Shown: one piece after another, positions 9,004 to 19,318 of the stretch | How positions within the stretch are numbered: position 1 is the first letter of the stretch | Layout: each line of letters begins with the position of its first letter | Source: Sphacelaria rigidula | Taxonomy: Eukaryota; Phaeophyceae; Sphacelariales | Assembly (NCBI GenBank): GCA_964200075.2 | Contig: CAXNAA020000580.1 | Location: forward strand, 1-20,011 | Direction: 5' to 3' | Length of the DNA stretch: 20,011 nucleotides | Notes under the pieces: generated by a model | What the model saw: the letters and a program-made list of their open reading frames with translations, nothing else | Databases searched by the model: none | Told to the model about the DNA's origin: nothing | Made by a program: the position numbers and the translations under genes

Positions 9004-12000
9004 GTGAGCAAATTGTTTCTAGAGTGACTGCTTAATTAGTTGTGGGGCAGTCATGTGCCCGGTGTTGATGGTTTAACCTGGTATCCTTCCCGTCCCCTGA
9101 TCTTTCACCTTCTTGGGGTCATCGAGACATGTTTTCTCAGGAGTTTCTTCGTATTGCGGATGTACAAACGAAATACCCCCCACCGGCTAGATCAGCGGAT
9201 GATTGACGTGAAATTTGCTTTACATTTCGTCGAGTTATTTTCGACGAAAGCTGAAATGCTGCTTGTCCAGTTTTTGCAGCATTCGGGTTGCACACTGGAT
9301 GTCTCCAGGCACGGGATGTTGGTGATGTTCCCGTACCCACTTAATACCCGCTGAAATCAGTGTAATGGCGCTGTAAAACATGTAACATGTCTCGACCCAA
9401 GTTCAAATAATTCATACCCCACGAGAAAAGTAAACCAGTGAGTTCAGATGCATAAAAAACAAGAGCCATTTTTGTTACGCCATTGGTGCTCCTGTCCACT
9501 ACCTGAACATCCGCCTCTGTGATCATTCGCGCCCTTGATAACAGTAGCAATGCGATAATTGATCATCTCACGGGGACTGCTGCGTCTTGGGCGCGGTTTG
9601 GGCGCAGTAAGGGGCAAGGGAGGCAGGGAGACAGGGAGACGAGCCGACGCTTGAAATTTTGCCGGACGGTCGTGTTCATACCACATCAACGAACAACTTT
9701 TCCTGTGTACAATCTCTGTTTTCATCAGGCCCTCTTGGTAATCGTCTCCAATCTCGAAAGATCACCTTTTCTCGACATTTTCAGCAGCAACATTTTCTGA
9801 GCCTGTACACAATCTACTCGCTCATCATACGCCTACTCGATTTACCCCCTCGGTGTCCACCTTGCTCCTGCACCACAGTGCCTCGCCGATATCAAGGTTA
9901 CGCCCAACGGTCGTTTTTACCCTGGCACACACGAGCGAGTGGTGTTGGTTGTGGGCGAGCCCTCGGCAGTGCAACTGGCATGCGATAGGATTGTGACCAC
10001 AATCTATACCGCTGCTGACACCAGTCTTGATATTACCCAGAGGGTCCTGATCCCCGATGCCGCGAGCGGTCTCATTATTGGGCATGACGGGGGCCGACTG
10101 GGCGACCTGCGGCAGGAAGCAGGGGTGGCCTCCATACAGGTACGAATAGTCAATCACGGGATTTGGTGGTTGCTGTGGCTTGAGGGGATTCTTGGTCGCA
10201 GTTGAATAAACCCCCTTTTATGATTTGTTGAGCGGGATGTACGCCCTTTCGAGCACAGCTGTCAACATCTCCACCCTATCGAAGACCTTGCCCTGAGGGT
10301 CTGCTAGTATGTAGTGTGTGTACGTCTCTCGTGTACGTGTGTGTTCCGAGTATTGATTCCAACGATTTCTCTAATCTTGGGACATGGTGTCGGTTCACAG
10401 TCGGGCTGGTGTGACTCTTGCCTACCGTTGCCAGTCCGTGGTGTGCAGGAGGTACTCTCACATCACCTCTGATGCTTGTCCACGGTGTTCCGACCGAGTA
10501 GTAGGGCCATGTGTCCGTAATCACTATGAGTTCACGAAGATGGAGGGACATTTGTTGTGTGATTTTTTCTTTCGACAAGTCTAAGTGAAGATTGCAGTGC
10601 GAAGCTGTTACCGAAAACGGCACGCTTTTATTGCCCGCTAGTTTTGAATTGGCTGACATTTCAACCTCCTGGGGTCTTGTGATTGGTACCTGGTTGGGAC
10701 CGGTCGACGCTAGAGTCACTCTAAGTCTCTGAAGCATCCTCATCATTTTCTTGCTATAGCCCGAAAACGAATCGCCTTGCTCCTGTGTCACCTACTGTAC
10801 TGTCGGGTGTTGGCACGCGTGCGCATCGACGATATTGTACCGTGGTAAATGGTTGCGCTGTACACCGCGTGCGTATGGGCTTCACGTGGTGTCCGTTGGA
10901 TTATTTTTTATTTTGTCTCGTAATGATGAACGCCCTGCAGTCATGGAATGATTTTTACGGTTGTGTGAAGATGAACTCGTTCAAACTCCGTCAACCCTTC
11001 GACCGCGAGGGTAGTCCATGTGGTTCATGCATCACTTTCTCCAGTTGAAAGTGCAGCGGGTGCAACATATGAACTAATCCTTTTTGAGAGTTGAACTGAT
11101 CAATTGGATGAGGATACAGCAATTCTCCTCCAGCACGCATGCCTGTGATGCTCCACCTTGTGTGGTGACTTGTCACGGCCACAAAAGTACCTACACAGTA
11201 GTAGTGCCGTAGTAGTCTAGCCGATGTCACGAAATTCCCGACCGTCAGTTGATGATGCCTGCACGTATTGCTATTGGTTTGATGCTCATTGCCGCTCATT
11301 GAGCAAAACTTGCTATGGGTCCTGTAGTGATGAACTAAAATTTCGTGCTGGACGACGAGTGCCCACTATGTTCGGATCACGACTATCGTTCACGACACAC
11401 TACCAAGCAGAAAGCCTCGAAAACGCCACGTATGACACGGTTGTCGCTGTGGTATCCTCGTTTAGGCTTGAGTGCTAGTGCAGCCCATGCAATGTATTCC
11501 CGACGAACAGTTGAACCACATGATGACTAGACTTCCCATGAACATGGGACAGTCCATATTCTGTTGTTTTAGGAGCTGGGCCAGTCGGCAGTTATTTTGG
11601 AATGAATGGCGATGCAATTGGTATTTCGAGTAGGTTGACGCTGAAATTTTGATTGATATTTTCATCAACCCGCAGCTCATATTGAGGGTGCGTAGGAAGG
11701 GAAAAAAAAGGAGTTTGAGCGAGTCGAAGTTTCAGCACAAAAAGGAAAAGTTGAAAATCGGAGCGTAGCGGGATGTGCGGTTTGTGAAACGGGTCCGAAT
11801 GTGAACAATCGAGGTTGATATGAAGGCATTTGTAGACCATTTGGGCAGTCACAGAGGTGGAGATTGGAGTTCAGGACAACGAGGGAAGACGGGCGGCAGT
11901 CTAGTTTGAACTCTGTGAAAAATTGATGGATACGGCTGCACCCCGGATTATGACGTGGGCACTAGCGTCCGGGAGATGACGCTGAAGTTTCGGCCGAAAA

Positions 12001-14692
12001 TGCGAAGATACCTTGAACCCGCCGCCGCATCGCCCTTTTCGTGTGAAGGCCGCGTCCGTCAACTCTAAGTGACACAGGAGTCACGGGTACGAATCCCGAC
12101 CATTTCTCCTTTTTTTCGTTTTGAAGTTGACCTTATTATTCTTTCATTCGGCGGTGCCGTGTTTCACCAGGTCGACTGCAGTTCACAGCGATATGGTCAA
12201 GTTGCGCTAATTTGGAAAGTCGTGAAGTTGTGGTGTGGAAAGCAAATGCGGGATTTACTGCTGGCCCAGCTCGTAGACGAGTCAACCCTTCGACTAGGGC
12301 TACTGCTTGTAACAGACAAATATGAAAATATGGAAAAGTGCCTTTTTGGAGCTTTCACTTGGTGTTACCCCCACGAAGAGAGCTAGGCGTGACGCTTTTG
12401 AATGACTTGCTCTACTAGTCGAGGCGGTTCCAGAACATCTTCCCTTTTTCCGGTGGCCACAGTCTTCATTTTGGCTGAACAAGAATTACTGTCCAAGAAT
12501 GATGGAAAAACAGTCGAAGCTAGGAAAACCGCCACTTTTCGCGGGACTACACGGTTTTTTATTGTTTTGGACAAAAAAGCTTGTATGGCCAAAATGAAAA
12601 CTTCGGCCACCGGGAAACAAGATGTCATGGAATCGCCTCAACTTATATAGCAAGTCATCCCAAAATGTCAAACTCCGCCTAGCTCTCTCTTGGAGCGTGA
12701 AACGACGTGGAAGCTGCGAAAATGCAAGGATGCACTTTTCCAGATTTTCATATTTGTCTGTTCCAAGAAGCGGCCTAAGCGGTAATTCATTCGTGATTCA
12801 GCATATTTTCTCTCATTTCCAAGTGAGAATGGTGTCGATCATGACCCACCGGTCGCAGTCGAAACGGTCAACTGCGCTGTGTACTGCTGCCGAATGTTGA
12901 GCATGTAGCTGATCCCAGGCGCAATGTGTGCATCATGTCACTACGTGGATGCAGTGCTGCTGCGTCGGAATCCGCACAGCCATGATGTACGCACACTTGG
13001 TTGACCAGCGCTCGCACCGTGAAAATTTCTTGCAGATATTTTTCGGCCCATGCGTCCCCCGTACTCGGGATTATCCCGTCTTTCCTGTCGCCATTACTTG
13101 AGCCTGTTCGTACCTTGTCGAACCGTGTTCGACTGTACCCCACCCAATGAATCCCTACATAACAGGTATCTCCACGAGATATGTGCACCGTGGCCGGTGA
13201 GCGTGTGGTAACCCTGCAAGGTCCGATGTCGGCGGTAATATATGGTCTCTCCCTCATCGTCAATCGTATGATGGAGGACACGACAGCATCCCGCTACCAA
13301 AACATGAGCACCATTTACCGCGCAGTTCACCTTCACCTTCCCCCTTACGCCGTTCCTGGTGGTGGGAGCCCCGGCAACATGCACGACCAACATCAGCAGC
13401 ACCAGCACGGCCCCGCCGGTGGTTCCCCCGGCCGCCACCCCCACGGTCGCTCCTCCCCCGCCTACGGCGGCCCTCACCCGCACTCGCAAGACTTTCACAG
13501 CCCAGGCACGGTCGCTGGACCTAGAGGTCCGGCCCCTCGAGAGTACAACAACGGCCACAGTGCTTGCTCCAGCTGGGAATACGGGTTCGGTGCCCCATCC
13601 AGGGATTTTAACGGCCCCGCTGAGTACATGCATCATCAGCACAGAGCCTCTGGCGGTGTTGCTCCCACCAACGGTGGTGCTCACGACGTGAGCGGCTCCA
13701 TGCTTCCTTCGCATTTGAGCGGCGGCAGGCACTTGCGTCAAGCGCCCTCGCCCAATGACTTCGTTGACGGACCTGAGGGGAAGTACGTCGGTAATGGCGG
13801 AAGCACCGACTTCTCCGGCGTGGTGGATAACTGCGGACGCAGCATGATCCGGCCTCGGGAATACGATTCTCCCCCGCACTGCCGGGGCGATTTCTCGCCG
13901 ACGGAAAACAGCTACGAGCAGGTGCGGCAAAACAACCCTGCCGCTCATGGCCGTGGTGGCGGTGGCGGTGGGGCCTTCGATCGTGGCGCGTACCCCGGTG
14001 ACGCCCAAGTGGACACCAGTGGCAACGCTTTCCACCCCCTGCAGCAACAGCAGCGGAGATTACGCCAGCAGCAGGCCCAGCAGCAACACTTGAGTCGTTC
14101 TGCGTCCGAGTATGCAGTGGACAGCAACTCGAGGTTGGGAGGGATGTTACCGCTCGAGGTGCGCGCGTCGAACGCAACGGCAACTCCCAGCCACCGCATC
14201 ATACATGACGCTAGCCAAGGTCAAGATAGGATGGGCAGCTCTGCCGTTGGTGGCGAGCTCCGCAGGGTTCCATCGGCGGGTAACAGTGGGCATGTCCACG
14301 GCGGGGACGCCAGCCTGTCAGCTATGTTCGATGGGATGAACATCAGCACGCCTCCCGGCATGCCCGTCCCGTCGGTTGGGTCTCAGCAGCTTCAGCAGCA
14401 GGGACAGGGCAATGGTGGTGGTGGCGGAGGCGCTGCCAGTGGGGCCGGGGTGATCATGCATGGTGAGCTGCCCGTACCCGATGCCGACGTCGGCATCATT
14501 CTTGGCAAAGGTGGTGCCACGGTGCGCGAGCTACAGCAGTTGAGCGGGGCGAAAATTATGATTGCGCGTCGTAATGAGTTCATGCCGGGAACAAAGCACA
14601 GGTTGGTGACATTGGCTGGCCCACCCATGTCGGTGAATATGGCACGTTTCCTGATCATGCGCAAGATCCAGACAGAGAAAGAGAAGCTGTGA
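8143..14692 (+). CDS. Triple-KH RNA-binding protein (PCBP/hnRNP K/Nova-like), three exons, 882 aa
   Basis: The spliced product of 8143-9003, 9879-10139 and 13166-14692 is 882 residues. KH1 spans about 259-330 with GKGG at 275-278. KH2 spans about 338-410 with GHDG at 355-358. KH3 spans about 803-882 with GKGG at 821-824. The N-terminal 250 residues are Ser/Thr/Asn/Pro-rich with a 10-Gln run. The 411-802 linker is low complexity, with His/Gln (about 448-455), Gly (about 636-644), Gln (about 666-684) and Gln/Gly (about 780-802) tracts. Two tandem KH domains plus a distant C-terminal KH is the layout of poly(C)-binding, hnRNP K and Nova proteins, which bind C- or pyrimidine-rich single-stranded RNA in splicing, stability and translation control. 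The start is the first Met of the open frame; Met at 8161 is an alternative. The RNA target is unknown. Family assignment is firm; orthology to a named member is not. Confidence 0.92.
8527..8556 (+). repeat. (CAG)9CAA microsatellite in coding exon 1
   Basis: Nine perfect CAG units followed by one CAA encode a 10-residue glutamine run just after RHQ-type residues in the N-terminal region of the KH protein. The near-pure triplet array should be length-variable between individuals. Confidence 0.97.
9004..9878 (+). other. Intron 1 of the triple-KH gene (875 bp)
   Basis: This is a GT-AG intron, phase 0, placed between the second helix and the beta-2 region of KH1. The 3' end is strongly pyrimidine-rich, roughly 9830-9875, with several CCCC or CTCC clusters. 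Open frames inside it (for example 9040-9354) show no recognisable domain and lack coding character. I see no mobile element or structured RNA here. Confidence 0.85.
9879..10139 (+). CDS. Exon 2 of the triple-KH gene (rest of KH1 and first part of KH2)
   Basis: This exon holds 87 codons, phase 0 at both ends. The acceptor is CACCACAG before 9879, behind a C/T-rich tract; the donor is CAG|GTACGA. Its first residues, CLADIKVTPNG, continue KH1 in exact register: C-L-A-D-I occupies the position of the usual S-G-A-x-I after the second helix. The exon then supplies the variable loop, third strand and last helix of KH1, a short connector, and KH2 up to VASIQ. The KH2 loop reads GHDG rather than GKGG. 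Confidence 0.9.
10140..13165 (+). other. Intron 2 of the triple-KH gene (3026 bp)
   Basis: This is a GT-AG intron, phase 0, interrupting KH2 seven residues further into the fold than intron 1 does in KH1. It contains the palindromic foldback element at 12291-12782. A 171-codon - strand frame at 10276-10791 has no recognised domain, and its length is expected by chance in 20 kb of six-frame sequence. The acceptor region around 13140-13165 has a moderate pyrimidine content and ends CTACATAACAG. Confidence 0.85.
12291..12782. repeat. Long palindrome / foldback element in intron 2 (MITE-like)
   Basis: The right half is the reverse complement of the left half, centred near 12531/12532. Paired landmarks include CAGACAAATATGAAAAT (from 12313) with its complement ending near 12760; AGAGAGCTAGGCG (12377-12389) with CGCCTAGCTCTCT (12676-12688); ATGACTTGC (12402-12410) with GCAAGTCAT (12650-12658); and GTCCAA (12491) with TTGGAC ending at 12572. 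By eye the arms match at roughly three quarters of positions with a few small indels. Both strands carry similar open frames of about 80 codons (12402-12650 + and 12383-12628 -) sharing AKMKT and ATGK, as a palindrome in register would. The outer ends are fuzzy and no target-site duplication is obvious. A non-autonomous foldback or MITE-type transposon remnant is the likeliest origin. Confidence 0.85.
13166..14692 (+). CDS. Exon 3 of the triple-KH gene (end of KH2, disordered linker, KH3, stop)
   Basis: The acceptor ATAACAG ends at 13165. The first codons give VSPRDMCTVAGERVV, which completes the third strand and last helix of KH2 directly after the IQ of exon 2. The exon runs 508 codons to a TGA at 14690-14692. 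KH3 (about the last 80 residues) carries ELPVPDADVG, GIILGKGG, a helix with VRELQQ, SGAKIMI, and a final MARFLIMRKI helix. The protein ends 10 residues after that helix in KIQTEKEKL. The linker is rich in Gly, Gln, His, Ser and Pro with no recognisable fold. A long open frame on the opposite strand here is a composition shadow. Confidence 0.92.
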   Translation, partial: VSPRDMCTVAGERVVTLQGPMSAVIYGLSLIVNRMMEDTTASRYQNMSTIYRAVHLHLPPYAVPGGGSPGNMHDQHQQHQHGPAGGSPGRHPHGRSSPAYGGPHPHSQDFHSPGTVAGPRGPAPREYNNGHSACSSWEYGFGAPSRDFNGPAEYMHHQHRASGGVAPTNGGAHDVSGSMLPSHLSGGRHLRQAPSPNDFVDGPEGKYVGNGGSTDFSGVVDNCGRSMIRPREYDSPPHCRGDFSPTENSYEQVRQNNPAAHGRGGGGGGAFDRGAYPGDAQVDTSGNAFHPLQQQQRRLRQQQAQQQHLSRSASEYAVDSNSRLGGMLPLEVRASNATATPSHRIIHDASQGQDRMGSSAVGGELRRVPSAGNSGHVHGGDASLSAMFDGMNISTPPGMPVPSVGSQQLQQQGQGNGGGGGGAASGAGVIMHGELPVPDADVGIILGKGGATVRELQQLSGAKIMIARRNEFMPGTKHRLVTLAGPPMSVNMARFLIMRKIQTEKEKL

Positions 14693-17600
14693 GATGAAAG
14701 CCGAAAATAAGTATTTCAGAGAGAAGCAAGACACTACGTTCTCGTTGAGTTTTACCTCGTGTACTGAAGCCAAGAACGGAAGTTATTTCTCTGCCTATTT
14801 TGTCTGCATCCGTGTCGCCCATCGTGCGCGCCACACGCTCATGGATCTTCTGCCATGTTGCATGCTTTCATGTATGGAATTTTTCCCCACCGTAGATACT
14901 GTCTCCAGTGATGTTTTCCCGCCTGCCTAATGGAAAATCTTCCGTCAGGACGGTTAGCCTCGAAAGGCATTTTGGTTTTGTTCTATATAGCATGTTCCTC
15001 GTCCCGCGAAAGGGGCCTTTGTACGAAAAGAACCAATTGTGACAACTGTCTACTATCGAATGAATGTGTCCGGTATGTTCTCACGAACTGATGTATGGCC
15101 ATGGTGCAGAGAACTGCGGACCAATGAGTGAGGGAGGGGGGGGACAAGTGTGACCAGATGTGTGAATCATAATACAGGACGAGACCCTTGCCGGTCATCG
15201 CCCGTTGAAACCGTCGGGCTGTCAACAGAAGAGTTGAGGCCATCATCCATGTTCAGAGGTTTTGACGTTCACTAGTTTTGGGAAGGGTCGTGAGCTAGAG
15301 TATAGTGTAAGCCGGGTGTGCCGAATATCGGCGGAACGGCAATATTAAATTGAAATATTTTCTCGAAACGTTTACGTGTTTGTTGCACCCCCGCTAAAGG
15401 AGGATTCAAGATAGTCGTTTGCAGTTCAGTTCTCTTACGTTGGTTCATTTTTTTTCCCTTGGTTTATTTGTCTACTATATACATACTTTTTTACATGTAG
15501 ATACACGGGTTCGCTCCGCGGATCGTTTCAAGAAAGCGGTGTGTAGGGTTTGATGGTGACGTTCGTTCGGTCACCTTTGCAGAATGCTGCCTCATCTGGG
15601 GAAAAGTAGCTTGTGTATCTGTGGGGGCATGTAGGAGGAGGCGGGAAGCAGCGCAGTGGCAAATGCTGAAAAAGCGAAATCTTATGCTGTACGGAATAAC
15701 ATGATTTTTGTTGCACCCTGTGGGGGAACATGGATCGAAGGGTCTCGATTTCCCTCTTGCGTCGCCGCACAGGCATACTGCGGGCATATGAAAAAGCTGT
15801 TATGTTTTTAGTTTGAAAGAGACCACGACTCGACGTGTGGGCAGTTTCGACTGTCTTCGATTCGTGTTTTTTTGTCGTTTTGCTGCATCTTTCGTAGATT
15901 CCCTCGATACCTCAATTGTGACGTGTCTCCTCTCCCTCCCTATATTTTGTATACGCGGTGTTGTGACTTTTTTGTGGTTTATGGAGACACAAAGTGTCCT
16001 GGTTAGTTTGTAGATCAGCCAGGTTAGTTAGGCCCACAGAGCGAGCGACGCCGCACACACAAGTATTTGCGTTTCGATCGTTCCCAAAACAATTAGCTGC
16101 GTGGGAGGGCGGTTTAAAAGGAAAAGAGCGGAGACGCGCGGGAATACCACGCTACAGTACAGTAGGTTTGTTTATCGATATGCCCTCCCCTTGTCCGCTT
16201 CCTTCGTGATTTTTATATCTGCCGCGCGTGTGGTGTGTCGAGTGTGGTGGATTTCATCGGGTTAATGTATATTTTTTTCGTTTGCGCCTGTGAGCCACCG
16301 AGAGAAGTCACAAGTAAGGGCGTTTTGGGACAGTCAATTTGACATTTTGACTGCCGGGGCTGTGTAGCCTTGTGTGATGATGGTCTTGTTTGCGATATCG
16401 TGGTTTGATATGCGCGTCATTGTAACTAATGACTTTTTTTTGTTTCTCTGTCGGTATGTTAGGTTGTTCCACGCGTGAGATTGAATTTCTCGATGCTGTT
16501 CTCCCTACCCTCGTATGCCAGCTTGAGCGCACATGTGGCCCAGCGGAAACAAGGAAGTGTCGTAAAAAAAAGTAGGTGTCTTCATTTTTAAGCATTTCGC
16601 GGAAACCGGGCTTCCACAAATATACTGGTGAACTTGGGGTAGGTAACAGACGAGACGCGAGTTGGGCCACCCGGGAAAAATTCGGTTTTTCTTTGTATGA
16701 TTCGTCACGATTTTATCATCTTGTAGGATAGTCTCGCGTATATCTTGTTAGGTCATTGGTGGTTGAGTTCGGCAGTCACCGTCATTAGCACTTAGGACAA
16801 AAAAAAGAAGAGGTGAAAAATGCATGGTTGTTGAGTGTGTACTTCTGTGGGGTGGCACTTGTAAAACGTTCTTTGTTCGGCTGCTGTTAAGTGAGTTTGA
16901 TTCGACTGCCCATACTGAATTCTGTGTGACGACGGGACATGGGAAAAACCAGGACTTTCATCCCATGTTTCCCGTTGGCAGAAGAGGTGGGGAAAAATGG
17001 ACTTCGTGGCTCATTTCAGGAACTTGTGTGTTTCTATGTCGACGATGTCGGTGTAGCGCTGCTTATGTGTCTTCGGTACGAATAGCACCGCGTAAATGAT
17101 GTTAACTACAAAAAAAATTATCGGGTGGTCTGTAGTCGAGTAAGATGTATGTGTGCCCGCTCCGCTATTGGTTCACGTTTTTTTCTCCCGCCCATTTTGT
17201 TCCTCAAAAAGAAGGGGCGATTTAGGAATTACGTCACAGTCGCCGGCGACCCATGATTTTTTTCACGAGACGGACGTTTTTTTTTCGCTTTTTGCCAACT
17301 TGACACTTTGGTTCCTCGACCGAAGAAAATCGGGGCACTAATTATACGTCACCTACACAATTACAAGTACTAGGGCTAGGTTGAGATTATACTCACGTCT
17401 GTGTGTTTCATATTACATATGAGTACACGCTTGCGGGTTCTCCGCGATACTTCTGCTGGCTTTGAATGGCCGCCCAATGGTACGGATGATTCGTAGTGTC
17501 GGCCAGTTTGTAGGCACGGGCGCTGGCTTCGTTGGGAATCACTCCCCTAAAAGTTCCATGTAAAACTTTCGTCATTATTGGTCATTGCTGGAGTTCGAGA

Positions 17601-18700
17601 CGTTGATGGGAGGTGAACGTTGGACGCGAGGCACGCCGGGATAGTATTGAGGGTTGGTGGGGAGATGTGTCGGGGAGAGGAGGAATTTAGTTTTGAGGGG
17701 ATTCCGATGTGTATGATGTGCGTTCCTCCCACTTTCTGCCCTCGTCGTGCACACGTCATGACGAGACGCTAGTCCCTCGTCCGTGGCATCTATTTATTTT
17801 TGCTTCTTTTATCCCTCCTAAGTTGTTCCTGCTTTGAATAAAAAATACAATTATGTGTATTTGTACTTCTCGTGCATGTTGAGCTGGTAGTCTTGCTGTT
17901 GTGTCTGCGATAGTGGTGTGTGCTGGATTCAGGAGGGGCTGGTTTGTCACTTGATATATCTTTTTTTCTCTTGGTTGTGAGGTAAATGGATTGTGTTATT
18001 TTGTCGGAGAAAATTCGTGTTGGTCTTCTTCACTTCGTTTTTCTGTCGATTTCTCCCCTTTCCCCACCTGTCCCCTTACTGCTTCACTTTGTTGATTGTT
18101 GGTTGTAGTGACGTCAGTATGTGGCAGCAAATGAATTACCTCAGATGTTTTTTTCCGTAGTATTTTCTCAACTATCATCTCCCCATCTTCACATTTCGGC
18201 TTTTCAGCGCGAGATTTGTCATTTTGGGAGTGTGTGTTTTTTTGGTTTTTTCCCAGGTGCTGTTGTTAGATCGTCGTTCGTTGGATGCTGTACTTCTTTC
18301 GTGTGCCCCTGCGGGCAAGATCTGTGTGTAGAGTAAATTCAAAACCCTGTTTGTCCGGCTGTATGGAGATATAATTTGGGGTTTGACACCTGCCCTTCTT
18401 CTTGGAACAGTTTTTGTTTTCCTCTGTTTTTTTATTGCATCGTGCGCTTTTGTATACTGCAGAAGAGTCACGACCCACTTAATTATCTTATCATACGTGT
18501 TATCTTCTTTTATACGAAAATAGAATTAGCACCTTTTCCGCTGTGTCGATTGACGGTTGAGAATTCGCGCGCAGGACAGGCCCTCGATGGCGAAGAGTTT
18601 GGCTATAAGCGTTTTTTTCAAATCTTGTGGCATCGCTAGTGGTATGTTGATTGCATCTAGGAGGTATATATGGAGGTGTTGCAATACCCTTTTCACGCTG
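14693..18700 (+). other. KH gene 3' UTR and T-rich downstream sequence
   Basis: After the TGA there is no coding sequence that I recognise for about 4 kb. From about 15250 to 18650 the + strand is strongly T- and TG-rich, with more than a dozen runs of six or more T and only about three comparable A runs. The 3' UTR must start here, but its end is uncertain. The only canonical AATAAA noticed on this strand is at 17837-17842, over 3 kb from the stop, which is too weak to call. Open frames of 60-120 codons on either strand look like chance. Confidence 0.45.
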
Positions 18701-19318
18701 TAGATGAGACATTCATGTATCCTAACGCGTCGTCGCTGTTCGGGCACCATCTGTAACCGGCTAAGGTGGACGAAGAAATATCACTTCGCTCACGTTCACG
18801 TCCCGCCCGCCCCCCGCCCTCCTTTCCATCCCTTGCCTTATCATTGGGTAAGGTGAAGTTTTATGCAATACTGATCGCCCACCATGTAGGGCGAGTCCAT
18901 GTACTGGCAGACTTGCGATTGATTTTGCATGTACTGTGAATTTTCCGCTCTTCTTGGGGAGGAGAGCGCTGAAAATGTAGCAACGTTTTGATATTGCGAT
19001 ATGAAGGAGAAAATTGAAGCAGTCAACGCATCGGGTCGATAGCTATGCTTGGTTGTTCATCTTGCTTGGGTACATTTTTGAGTGATTAATGGAGTGCTTG
19101 ATTGAATAAGGTAGCGCGGGAGTCAATCGAGACTGCATGATTTCGGCACGTCGTCTTCCTCGTATCAGCTATATGATGATGTACGCGGGAACGAAGTTAC
19201 CCGTGACTTTCGGTGATTTCACTTTCTAGCTCTTGGAAGGACAAGGAGGATGGGAGAAGCGAACATCCCCTGAGAGCACTTGCCCAGATGAGGCAATTAG
19301 TTGGGGGTCACAGGCGTC
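18700..19318. other. Unassigned intergenic sequence
   Basis: No gene is identifiable. It contains a C-rich stretch at about 18801-18833 (clusters of CCCGCC and CCCTCC) and a 61-codon - strand frame ending at 18841, rich in Gln, Ser and Tyr and of unknown significance. Confidence 0.4.

Noticed and set aside
10276-10791. 171-codon minus-strand frame inside intron 2
   Set aside because: At this base composition roughly one frame of this length is expected by chance in six frames of 20 kb. No motif is recognised.
12069-12116. tRNA-like 3' half: ACGGGTACGAATCCCGA resembling a T-arm, followed by a T run
   Set aside because: The T-stem closes with an A/A mismatch. No matching 5' acceptor strand, D-arm or anticodon arm occurs at the required distance upstream.
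10990-12294. 14 bp identity GTCAACCCTTCGAC at 10990-11003 and 12281-12294 as possible element ends
   Set aside because: One 14 bp match is about what chance gives for all pairs in 20 kb, and the flanks do not extend it.
12383-12650. Two similar ~80-residue proteins on opposite strands sharing AKMKT and ATGK
   Set aside because: The similarity is a consequence of the DNA palindrome reading in matching register on both strands. There is no start context, domain or other evidence of coding.
13094-14047. 317-codon open frame on the minus strand
   Set aside because: It lies antisense to exon 3 of the KH gene, whose GC-rich, low-complexity codons keep the opposite strand open. The product is a Val/Ala/Arg/Gly-biased sequence with no domain.
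17837-17842. AATAAA as the KH gene polyadenylation signal
   Set aside because: It is more than 3 kb from the stop codon in a T/A-rich block, and a hexamer there is expected by chance.
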